Shown: positions 40,601 to 47,972 of the stretch, one piece after another
Position numbering within the stretch: the first letter of the stretch is position 1
Layout of the letters: each line of letters opens with the position of its first letter
Assembly (NCBI RefSeq): GCF_902497745.1
Contig: NZ_CABVHJ010000002.1
Span: 434,001 to 498,000 of the forward strand
DNA from: Pseudomonas fluorescens
Lineage (GTDB): Bacteria > Pseudomonadota > Gammaproteobacteria > Pseudomonadales > Pseudomonadaceae
Direction of reading: 5' to 3'
DNA: 64,000 nt
The notes under the pieces: generated by a model
What the model was told of the DNA's origin: nothing
Database searches by the model: none
What the model saw: the letters and a program-made list of their open reading frames with translations, nothing else
Position numbers and translations under genes: made by a program

Positions 40601-40681
40601 AGCGATTTTTCAGTCGCCGACTCATCAAATGACAAGAACACGTGACCGCCTCACTACCTTACCATCCGTCGGATTTCGGTC

Positions 40682-40707
40682 CGCACCTGTCAGATCTGAC
40701 AGGTGCG
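40682..40707. promoter_or_regulatory. 26-bp perfect palindrome upstream of the Ig-like gene
   Basis: The half-site CGCACCTGTCAGA is followed by its exact reverse complement with no spacer. It lies 58 bases before the ATG at 40766. The core CTGTCA...TGACAG recurs at 25770-25785. This is a candidate operator for a dimeric regulator; a terminator is less likely because no U-tract follows on either side. Confidence 0.5.
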
Positions 40708-40765
40708 CAATTCCTTTTAAAGCGCTTTGATTGTTCCTGTCCAAACACAATGCAGGAGCTTGAAC

Positions 40766-41524
40766 ATGACGACTAACAATGAGCCGCAAACATCTGCCGT
40801 CGCGCTAACACTAACGTCGACCAAAGTTTTGCCCAACGGTATCGAAGTTCGCCAGCTAGAAGCCACATCAGAAAAAGCCGTTGTCATAGGCGATACCACT
40901 GCCGACGGCTCGGGCGCAGAATCGGAAGCAAGATCACTCACTGGGGTTCCCGAACTCGTAGTGGACGTCTCCCCGATCAAATTATATTGGATAACACTGT
41001 CGATCGCCGGCACTGGATTACCGTGGACACCGACCGGCGCAATACCTTCTCTATCCCGGACGGTCAGAAAAGCTACAGGTGGTATTCCCCCTATCACCTA
41101 CACATCATCCAGGCCTGAAATTGCAACGGTCAATGGTAATGGCGACATCAGAGGACTCCTCACAGGTACTGCCACGATCACGGTTCAGGATTCAGTGGGT
41201 CAAACCAAGGTGATCGATATTACAGTCGACAACCCGAGACGCAGGGTGCTTTGGAATAAAACGCAGATGACCCATGCACAGGCCCTGGCATGGGCAAAAA
41301 CAAACCCCGGATTTACCCCGCTCTTCCGCGCGTCAAACACAATAGACGATTATGACGGATACGAGGATATTCATAATTTTTATGCGGGATTCGAGCCTAA
41401 CCCTGCTGGATGCGATGGTGTTACGACAAGACAAATCATATGGTATCTCCTGGATGGGTCGATGTGGGGCGGGTGCGTTTCACCGTCAACTTTGGGCACT
41501 TGCATTATTACCATCCCTGACTGA
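40766..41524 (+). CDS. Ig-like (Big_2) domain protein, unknown role
   Basis: This 252-residue protein starts at the ATG at 40766 after GCAGGAGCTTGAAC. It opens with a Thr/Ser-rich stretch without a signal peptide. A bacterial Ig-like Big_2 domain follows at about residues 85-160, with ITYTSSRPEIATVNGNGDIR and LLTGTATITVQDSVGQTKVI. A C-terminal region contains MTHAQALAWAKTNPGFTPLF and two late Cys residues. Codon use and base composition look AT-richer than the neighbours, which suggests acquisition by transfer. The Big_2 fold often serves adhesion, but secretion is not evident here. Confidence 0.75.
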   Translation: MTTNNEPQTSAVALTLTSTKVLPNGIEVRQLEATSEKAVVIGDTTADGSGAESEARSLTGVPELVVDVSPIKLYWITLSIAGTGLPWTPTGAIPSLSRTVRKATGGIPPITYTSSRPEIATVNGNGDIRGLLTGTATITVQDSVGQTKVIDITVDNPRRRVLWNKTQMTHAQALAWAKTNPGFTPLFRASNTIDDYDGYEDIHNFYAGFEPNPAGCDGVTTRQIIWYLLDGSMWGGCVSPSTLGTCIITIPD

Positions 41525-41871
41525 AAACCCTGGCTGGACGAAGACGCCCCCTGAGAGATCTCCGATTTTTCGTGAATAAAATCAACAAGCTGGAATATTT
41601 GAAGAGGCCTGCATGAGAAGGTATTGGACGGCGGATCCCGTTGCGGGTTTGAGGCTGGATCTGAAACTTCTACCTTGCGCCCTTTCATTCAGGCTTTGCA
41701 GCGGTTGATCGAGCGGTTTCGCTAGCAGGTTAGCTCCTACAGTTGGATTGGGTGCATTCAGAGGGAGTGTGGTTTTCCGGGCGGGCCTCACCGCTGGCGT
41801 CGGATCAGTTGATATCAATGCCGGTGGCCAGATCGCTTTCGCGAGCACGCTCGCTCCCACAGGAAAATACG
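41525..41871. other. Gene-free gap with two degenerate REPs
   Basis: I see no convincing gene in these 347 bases. It contains a decayed REP at 41717-41741 (GCTAGCAGGTTAGCTCC) and a better one at 41838-41861 (GCGAGCACGCTCGCTCCC) in the same orientation, about 120 bases apart. This is not the usual inverted pair. Confidence 0.7.
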
Positions 41872-42852
41872 TCAGGACTGAAACCATTCGTGGCGCTCGG
41901 AGAAAGTGTGATGAATGAGGTCCGTGAGGGTCAGCACTTCGGCCACATTCTGCGAATCGGCATTGACCGCCAGCCATGCCTGCAATTGCATCGGCTCTTT
42001 AAACAACCCCGGTAGCGCGATCAGCCCCCGATCAAACCGGCTCATATACGCTGGCAACAACCCAATGCACGCGCTGCAGCGAATCATCTCCAGCATCAAT
42101 TCATAAGACTGCATCTGCACCACCCCGGCCAACCGCTGTTCGACCAGGTCATTCCATGGCCGGAAGCTGTCGATCTGCCGGTCATGCTGCCATTGCACGA
42201 GCATGAAATCGGCGAGGTCGTCGGGGCTGTCCGGGCGCGCGGTGACGCGGGAGTAGCGTTTGGCGATGTGTGGCTGGTAGTCGAGACGTGCCAGCGCTTG
42301 CGGTTCACTGGTGGCGAAGGTCGGGCCGGGGTGTGGGGTTTCGCCGTGGGCCAGCCAGAGGACGACGTCGGCGCTGACCGCGCGCAGGGACAGTTCGCTG
42401 TCCAGCGCGATGATTTCCAGACGCACGCTGGCGTTGCGGCGCAGCAGTGCGATGAGGTCCCGGCCGAGGATGTCGTGGAGGATCGATTCGGCGACAGCCA
42501 GGCGAATCAATGGTTGTTCGATTACCGGGAGTTTGCGTTCGTTGGCCAGCGCTATGAGTTTGGCCTGCAGCTGTTGGCCTTCGCGGGTCAGGCTCAGGGC
42601 ACTGCCCTGGAAGCTGAACAGGGTGTGTTGCAGTTCCTGCTCCAGTTGCGCGAGTTGTTTGCGCAGCAGGGTCGAACGGACGTTGAGGCTGCGCGCGGCT
42701 TGCATGAAGCAACCACAGCGGGCGCTGACCAGGAAGTATTGCGCGACGTCGCTGTCGATGGTGGCGGCATGTGCGAGCCACGGTTCGCTGTTGTCGTGTG
42801 ACCAGCGGTAATCGCTGGTGCCCGGTCGTCCTGCGGGTTCGGTGAATGACAT
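41872..42852 (-). CDS. LysR family regulator of the envelope cluster
   Basis: This 326-residue protein has an N-terminal extension of about 30 residues, then a LysR helix-turn-helix (VAQYFLVSARCGCFMQAARS, LNVRSTLLRKQLAQLEQELQ) and an effector domain. The HTH turn (CFMQAARSLNVRSTLLRKQL) departs from typical SFSxAA and SQPAVS patterns, so binding may be atypical. It is the last minus-strand gene next to the TpsB/Exb/TonB cluster, as PA0701 is in P. aeruginosa; a REPIN separates it from ppiC. It may regulate the cluster. Confidence 0.83.
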   Translation of the reverse strand: MSFTEPAGRPGTSDYRWSHDNSEPWLAHAATIDSDVAQYFLVSARCGCFMQAARSLNVRSTLLRKQLAQLEQELQHTLFSFQGSALSLTREGQQLQAKLIALANERKLPVIEQPLIRLAVAESILHDILGRDLIALLRRNASVRLEIIALDSELSLRAVSADVVLWLAHGETPHPGPTFATSEPQALARLDYQPHIAKRYSRVTARPDSPDDLADFMLVQWQHDRQIDSFRPWNDLVEQRLAGVVQMQSYELMLEMIRCSACIGLLPAYMSRFDRGLIALPGLFKEPMQLQAWLAVNADSQNVAEVLTLTDLIHHTFSERHEWFQS

Positions 42853-42903
42853 CGATGACTCCCTGTCGATCTTTGTATTTGTCTTGAGTGCACCATAGAT
42901 CTC

Positions 42904-42993
42904 TGTGGGAGCGAGCTTGCTCGCGAAAGCGGAGTGTCAGTCAGCAAATATGTTGAATGTGCTGACGCTTTCGCGAGCAAGCTCGCTCCCACA
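42904..42993. repeat. REPIN between the LysR gene and the ppiC-type gene
   Basis: The arms are 42904-42927 and 42970-42993 (GTGGGAGCGAGCTTGCTCGC and complement). The flanks also pair partly (AAGCGGAGTGTCAG against CTGACGCTTT). Confidence 0.95.
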
Positions 42994-43014
42994 GGGGTAG
43001 CGGTGGAACTGGGA

Positions 43015-43962
43015 TTAGTGTTTTTCCTCGAGGACTTTGTTGAGTTCGGCACCGTCGATGCTCAGCGTCGCGGTGTTGAGCATGCCGTCCAGATACGCCT
43101 GGGCGATCTGTTCCTGACGCTGGGCGCGCAAGGCCTGGGTCAGTTGATCGCGCAGTTCATCCAAAGTCGCGATGCGTGCTGGCTGTTGTTCGGTGAGTTT
43201 GATCACATGGAACCCGGCGGCACTTTGAACGGGATCAGAGACTGCGCCAACCTTGAGCCGCGCCACGGCGCTTCGCACTTCCGGGACCAATTGCTGCAAC
43301 GGTTGCAGGCCGCTATCACCGCCACGTTCAGCGGTGACGCGATCCTGCGAATATTGAGTCGCCAGCGCGGCAAATTCTGCCGGCGTCGCCTGGGCTTTTT
43401 TGCTCAGTTCGAGCGCCTGCTTGCGCACCGTTTCCAAAGTCTGCGGATCATTCACCCCAAGGAAAAGCTGACTGACCCGATACAGCGCCGGCGTCTGCCA
43501 ATTCGCCTTGCCAGCGTCATAGGCCTGCTGCAACTCAGCCGCACTCGGGTAATCCGCCGGCACCTGGCTGACCGAACGCAAGTAATCACGGAACACAATC
43601 TGCTCAGTCGCCGCACGAGTCTGCCGCGCAACCTCCGGACGCTGCGCCCATCCCTGCGCATCAGCCTGCTCCAGCACGGCTTTCTCGGCCAGACGCGTGC
43701 GAATCCAGCGCTCCAGCGCTTCACGATTGCCGCGCAACTGCTCGCGGGTTTCCGGCGGTACTGTCGCCAGCAACGCCTGTAATTCATCAGGCGACACCTG
43801 CTGATTGCCCAAGCGCGCCACCGCCGGCCCCGTTGCAACCGCCGCCACAGACGACGATTGCTGGGCGGCGACCGGGTCACTGCCCGGCCGCACCACCAGC
43901 GCCACGGCCACCACCAACAGCGCCACCGCAGCGGCGCTGATCACCATGGCAGGCTTTTTCAC
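43015..43962 (-). CDS. Periplasmic PpiC/SurA-type peptidyl-prolyl isomerase
   Basis: This 315-residue protein is anchored or secreted by an N-terminal helix (MVISAAAVALLVVAVALVV). A SurA-like helical N-domain follows. The parvulin domain (about 160-265) contains LYRVSQLFLGVNDPQTLETV, FAALATQYSQD and GLQPLQQLVPEVRSAVARLK, followed by AGFHVIKLTEQQPARIATLD. It would help fold outer-membrane proteins, here most likely the porin and TpsB of the same cluster. Its start overlaps the YbjN gene by four bases. PA0699 occupies this position in P. aeruginosa. Confidence 0.88.
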   Translation of the reverse strand: MKKPAMVISAAAVALLVVAVALVVRPGSDPVAAQQSSSVAAVATGPAVARLGNQQVSPDELQALLATVPPETREQLRGNREALERWIRTRLAEKAVLEQADAQGWAQRPEVARQTRAATEQIVFRDYLRSVSQVPADYPSAAELQQAYDAGKANWQTPALYRVSQLFLGVNDPQTLETVRKQALELSKKAQATPAEFAALATQYSQDRVTAERGGDSGLQPLQQLVPEVRSAVARLKVGAVSDPVQSAAGFHVIKLTEQQPARIATLDELRDQLTQALRAQRQEQIAQAYLDGMLNTATLSIDGAELNKVLEEKH

Positions 43963-44429
43963 AGCGCGACTTCCTCTTGCTCGGCGACGGCGACTTTGGC
44001 GGTCTGCGCAGTGCCGTTCTGGGTGAAATCACGCAGATAAACGATGAACTCTTGCAGCAGGCGATCCCACAATTCCAGGTTGCCGCGCAGGTGATCGTTG
44101 CTCACGCCCGCCGCCACGACCACGTCCATTTCCATCACCAGAAACTCGCCCTGCAACGACAAGCGCGCAAAACGACGGCTGGCGTTCCACTGCTCGGCCA
44201 CACCTTGCGGCAACTCACCCTGAACCCGCAGCGCACAACTGAAGGTGAAATCGACGTAGCTGCCCTGCTCCACCGCCGGATTACCGAAACGCACGGCGTA
44301 ACCAATGCCCTGGCTGGCGCTGAGCAACTGGACGATGCCGTTCTGTTCAGTCTGGTTGACGCGATAACCGGCGGCTTGCAGGACGTCGGTCAGGGATTGT
44401 GGGGAAACATGGCTGATCAATTGAGTCAT
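43959..44429 (-). CDS. YbjN domain protein
   Basis: This 156-residue cytosolic-looking protein begins MTQLISHVSPQSLTDVLQAA and reads on GYRVNQTEQNGIVQLLSASQ, with a WNASRRFARLSLQGEFLVME core. That is the YbjN fold, related to type III secretion chaperones. There is no signal peptide. It lies between the coiled-coil protein and the PpiC gene, overlapping the latter by four bases. A chaperone-like role inside the cluster is inferred. Confidence 0.8.
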   Translation of the reverse strand: MTQLISHVSPQSLTDVLQAAGYRVNQTEQNGIVQLLSASQGIGYAVRFGNPAVEQGSYVDFTFSCALRVQGELPQGVAEQWNASRRFARLSLQGEFLVMEMDVVVAAGVSNDHLRGNLELWDRLLQEFIVYLRDFTQNGTAQTAKVAVAEQEEVAL

Positions 44430-44446
44430 TACTTCTTCCTTGTTTA

Positions 44447-45076
44447 TCAGTGCGTGAGCGCAGCTTGCGGCGCGTCGAATTGTGTCTTGTAGAGCTCGTC
44501 ACCGAACCCCTGAGCCAGTTCATCGAACTTGACCCGGGCGCTGCCCGCGAAGGGCTGGCGGATCTTCATCACCTCGGCCACGTCGATGTTTTCGTAGGCA
44601 GTGAGGATCTGTTTGGCGACGCCGTACATCTGCTGATTCTTGACTGAACATTGCTGCACTTGTGTGTCACGTTCAGCCAATTGCGCTTGAAGCTTAGACC
44701 GTTCTGCCTCTTTGGCACGGGCCATGACCAGCAACTCGTCATAGGCCTTTTTGAACTTACCGGTCTGCTCGGTGCTGGCCGCCACTTGTGCCTGCGCCTG
44801 GCTGTGCAGGCTCTGCTGCTGCCCGGCGAGCTGTTCGGCAACGCCTTTGGCCTTGGCCAGTTCGGCAGTCAATTGCTTGATTTGCGCCTGCGCAGCCTTG
44901 GCCTCGTTTTGCGCCGCCAGTTGCGCGGCGCTGGCCTGGGCCTGCTGACTTTGCAGGGCCTGCAACTGTTGCGTGGTGCTGCGCAATTGCGTGCGCAGGC
45001 GTTCTTCCATGCCTTCAGCGCTGGCCCCAGTGGCGATCAACAGCCCGAGCCCGAGCAACACAAATCGCGTTTTCAT
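44447..45076 (-). CDS. Periplasmic coiled-coil protein
   Basis: This 209-residue protein has a cleavable signal (MKTRFVLLGLGLLIATGASA). A long Ala/Gln-rich coiled coil covers about residues 25-145 (TTQQLQALQSQQAQASAAQL, AKAKGVAEQLAGQQQSLHSQ). A globular tail contains CSVKNQQMYGVAKQILTAYE. It begins 18 bases after the porin stop. By position it may be a periplasmic linker or scaffold of the Exb/TonB complex; no known family is assigned. Confidence 0.8.
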   Translation of the reverse strand: MKTRFVLLGLGLLIATGASAEGMEERLRTQLRSTTQQLQALQSQQAQASAAQLAAQNEAKAAQAQIKQLTAELAKAKGVAEQLAGQQQSLHSQAQAQVAASTEQTGKFKKAYDELLVMARAKEAERSKLQAQLAERDTQVQQCSVKNQQMYGVAKQILTAYENIDVAEVMKIRQPFAGSARVKFDELAQGFGDELYKTQFDAPQAALTH

Positions 45077-45093
45077 AACCCTCTCCCGGCGCC

Positions 45094-46794
45094 TTAGAAG
45101 CGCGTGTTGATCTCAAGCTGCAAGACGTCGATGTCGAACGGCGCGCCGTACACCGCTTCGGTACTCATCCAGCGACCGGTGGCGTAAACGTTTTTCGCCA
45201 GACCGTAGTTGCCGCCGATGAAATAACCCTTGGCGTTGGTGCCGCCGAGGTGGAACGACGAATCGTTGAAACCGTCCGGCAAGGCATCAGGCTGGATGTA
45301 TTTGTAGCCGGCAAACATGTTCCAGTCGCCCTGCTTTTTCAGGTCCAGCGCGCTGCCGAGGGTGAACTGCACCATCCACGCATTGGCGCCGCTTTCGATG
45401 TCGCCGTTGCTATCGAGGTTGTTAACGATCTGCCCGGCCGAGCGCTTGCGCATGTCGCCTTCGTCGTACGCGAGGTTGTGGATGTAGTTGCCCTGGCTGC
45501 GCAGTTTGAAGTCTTCTGGCAGGTCGGCATCCCACATTACGTTCAAGTCCAGCAGATTGAATTCGGAAGCGAGGCCAACGAATTGCGGCTGCGGCGTGGT
45601 GGTCGGGTTGAGCGGGTTCGGCGTGATGTCGCGCAGCAGGAACACGCTGTTGCCCTTCTGCATAAACGCTGCTCGGCTGCCATCGCTATCACAGCCCGGT
45701 GCGCCGGCCCACGGTTCGCAAGGGCTGGAACGCTGGCCCTGAATGTCGTCGAAACGGTAGTACGCCAGTGCACCTTTCAAGCGGTTGTTGCTGTTGATCG
45801 CCCATTTGGCGCCGATCTGCGCGCCGTAAAGCCACTTGTTGTCGCTCTCTTCCTTGTCGAAGCCGTTGCTGCTGGCGGTGTCGTTGGTGTAGTCCACCGG
45901 GAACGCGCCGACGGTGCCGAACACGCCCCAATCGCGATTGAGCTTGTGGTCGAAAATCGCTGCCACACCGTCGAAATTCAAGTCGTTGGAATAGAGCATG
46001 TCGGTGGACATGAACGGGTTGGCAAAGCGCCCGCCGGTCAGGGTCAGCTCATCCGTGGGCTTCCAGTTCAGGTAGCCCTGGTCGAGCCAGATATCCTTCT
46101 TGGCGAAACCGCCGCCGAGGTTTTGCGTGGTCGACACCGGGTTGTTGTCCGAACCGGTGCCGATACGAATACCGGCGGTCCATTGCGGCGAAATCTCTGC
46201 TTTCATGCCCAGCCGTGCGCGGATGCGGAACTGGTTGGTACGGTCTTCGCGAGTATTGAGCAACGGCGGTAGATTGGTGCTGCTGTTCGGATTGACGTCG
46301 TACGGGCCGTTGTTGAGCTTGGCGAAGTCGACGATCTCGTTGCTGTTGCTGTCCGAGTAGTAGCGCGATTCGTTGCGCAGGCGAATGTCGCCGTCGAAAC
46401 TGATGCGCGCAGCCCATTCCGGGAAGCTGTTGGGCGCGGCCCAGTTTTCCTGTTTGGCGGTGGCCATGACTTCGGCTTTGACCTGGTCGCGGATCTGGTC
46501 ACGCACCGCCGCCGGCACATATTGCACGCGGACATCGCCCGGCGCGGCTACGGGTCCGGCGGCTACGGCAGTGGATGCGGCAGCCTGTTTGGCCTGAGCC
46601 GCTTCGTTCTGCGCCTGTGCGATCAGCGCGTCAGCCTTGTCCTGTTTCAGAATGCCCTGCTCGACCAGCAAGCGGATCAGATTGATCGTGGCGTTCTCCG
46701 AGGGCGCAGGCGCTGCCACGGCCTGACCGACCAGGGTCGCAATGACCATGCCGACCGCCAGGGACAATCGATTCACGTTGGAAATCATCTGCAC
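45094..46794 (-). CDS. Putative porin of the Exb/TonB cluster
   Basis: This 566-residue outer-membrane beta-barrel has a signal ending at about VGQAVAAPAPS. An N-terminal helix follows (INLIRLLVEQGILKQDKADA). A strand-rich barrel from about residue 130 alternates Gly/Asn/Asp loops (FDGDIRLRNESRYYSDSNSN, YLNWKPTDELTLTGGRFANP). It ends in the aromatic LEINTRF that directs BAM insertion. The ATG at 46788 is an alternative start. It lies 33 bases after the TonB-like gene. The putative-porin type resembles Pfam Porin_7-like proteins; the substrate is unknown. Confidence 0.85.
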   Translation of the reverse strand: MQMISNVNRLSLAVGMVIATLVGQAVAAPAPSENATINLIRLLVEQGILKQDKADALIAQAQNEAAQAKQAAASTAVAAGPVAAPGDVRVQYVPAAVRDQIRDQVKAEVMATAKQENWAAPNSFPEWAARISFDGDIRLRNESRYYSDSNSNEIVDFAKLNNGPYDVNPNSSTNLPPLLNTREDRTNQFRIRARLGMKAEISPQWTAGIRIGTGSDNNPVSTTQNLGGGFAKKDIWLDQGYLNWKPTDELTLTGGRFANPFMSTDMLYSNDLNFDGVAAIFDHKLNRDWGVFGTVGAFPVDYTNDTASSNGFDKEESDNKWLYGAQIGAKWAINSNNRLKGALAYYRFDDIQGQRSSPCEPWAGAPGCDSDGSRAAFMQKGNSVFLLRDITPNPLNPTTTPQPQFVGLASEFNLLDLNVMWDADLPEDFKLRSQGNYIHNLAYDEGDMRKRSAGQIVNNLDSNGDIESGANAWMVQFTLGSALDLKKQGDWNMFAGYKYIQPDALPDGFNDSSFHLGGTNAKGYFIGGNYGLAKNVYATGRWMSTEAVYGAPFDIDVLQLEINTRF

Positions 46795-46827
46795 ACAACT
46801 CCTTTTGGCAAAGCGTAAATAAGTGAA

Positions 46828-47532
46828 TTAACCCGGACGCCGCCCTTGCAGGGACAGGCGCACAGGCAAAGTGATGGAGGCCGGTGGCCGTTCGCTCAGC
46901 GCTGGGGCACCGCGCAACGCCGCCAGCACCTGGGTATCGATTTCGGGGTTGCCGCTGGACTTGATCAGCTCGACCCGGGTGATCTCGCCAACGCTGCTCA
47001 GCCAGACATCGGCCTGCAGCGAAAACGCGAGGTTGCGCAGCTCGGGGTTCTCGCGCAGCAAACGCTGGAAGGTGAACGCCAGAAACTGGCTGTACGTCCC
47101 GGTGCCCAGACGCCCGCCGCCGGTCCCGGCCATGCCGCCACCCTTGCCCGCGCCGATGTTGAAGGCGTCGTTGCCGCTTTGCGCGTCGCCGTCCATTTGC
47201 ATCGGGTTGGCCAGATCATCCGCCGGCGATGGCGGCGCTTCTTCCTCGGGCTTGACCTCTTCCGGTTCGGGGGTTGGCTCGGGCTCGACGACTTTCTCTT
47301 CCACCGGGGTTTCCGGCTCCGGCGGTTTTTCCGGCGGCGGAGGTGGCGGTGGCGGCAACGGAATGATCGTCGGCACCTTCGGCGCTTCGCGGCGGATGCC
47401 GCTCATGTCGTTGGCCCACTGCCACAGGAACCACGCGGCGAGCGCGCCGATCAGCAATCCGGCGCCCCACTTCGCATAACGCAGCGCTGGTTTTTTCACC
47501 GGCAGCGGCTCGATCGGGAGTTGTGCGGTCAT
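46828..47532 (-). CDS. TonB-like energy-transducing protein
   Basis: This 234-residue protein has one N-terminal helix (YAKWGAGLLIGALAAWFLWQ). A rigid Pro/Glu linker (residues 50-105) spans the periplasm (IIPLPPPPPPPPEKPPEPET). A C-terminal TonB fold of about 90 residues includes FSLQADVWLSSVGEITRVEL and SSGNPEIDTQVLAALRGAP. It would couple ExbB/ExbD proton flow to an outer-membrane partner, plausibly the TpsB protein or porin encoded beside it. A Gly-rich hinge (GAGKGGGMAGTGGGRLGTGT) between linker and domain is unusual for TonB. Confidence 0.85.
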   Translation of the reverse strand: MTAQLPIEPLPVKKPALRYAKWGAGLLIGALAAWFLWQWANDMSGIRREAPKVPTIIPLPPPPPPPPEKPPEPETPVEEKVVEPEPTPEPEEVKPEEEAPPSPADDLANPMQMDGDAQSGNDAFNIGAGKGGGMAGTGGGRLGTGTYSQFLAFTFQRLLRENPELRNLAFSLQADVWLSSVGEITRVELIKSSGNPEIDTQVLAALRGAPALSERPPASITLPVRLSLQGRRPG

Positions 47533-47535
47533 GAC

Positions 47536-47961
47536 TCAGCCCTGACTCGGTTTGCCGGTCACAAGACCGACCTGGGACAGTTCGAGCCGGCGCAACAGAT
47601 CCAGCACTTCAATGACTTTCTGGTATTGCACCGTCGCATCGCCGCGCACGATCACCGGGAAATCCGGGCTCTGCGCTTTCTCGATGCGCAGGCGTTCCTC
47701 CAGTTCAGCCAATGTCACCGGATAGGCGTCGAGGAACACCTGGCCGCCGTCGTTGACCGAAATTGCCTTGGTCTTGGCCTCGGACAGCGACACCGAGGCG
47801 CTGGCCTTGGGCAGGTTGATCTGGATCCCGGAGACCTGCGCAGTGGCGGTGAGGATGAACATCACCAGCACCACCATCAGCACGTCGACCAGCGGGGTGA
47901 TGTTAATGCTGTCCACCGCGGCATCTTCGTCATCGTCGTGGGAGGCATTTACAGACGCCAT
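47536..47961 (-). CDS. exbD: ExbD-type proton channel subunit
   Basis: This 141-residue ExbD/TolR protein has a short acidic cytoplasmic N-terminus (HDDDEDAAVDSINITPLVDV). A single helix (LMVVLVMFILTATAQVSG) follows, with the proton-carrying Asp in PLVDV. The periplasmic domain contains INLPKASASV and VIVRGDATVQYQKVIEVLDL. The gene starts 11 bases after the ExbB stop and ends three bases before TonB, so the trio forms one motor. Confidence 0.92.
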   Translation of the reverse strand: MASVNASHDDDEDAAVDSINITPLVDVLMVVLVMFILTATAQVSGIQINLPKASASVSLSEAKTKAISVNDGGQVFLDAYPVTLAELEERLRIEKAQSPDFPVIVRGDATVQYQKVIEVLDLLRRLELSQVGLVTGKPSQG

Positions 47962-47972
47962 GTCAGTGCTCC

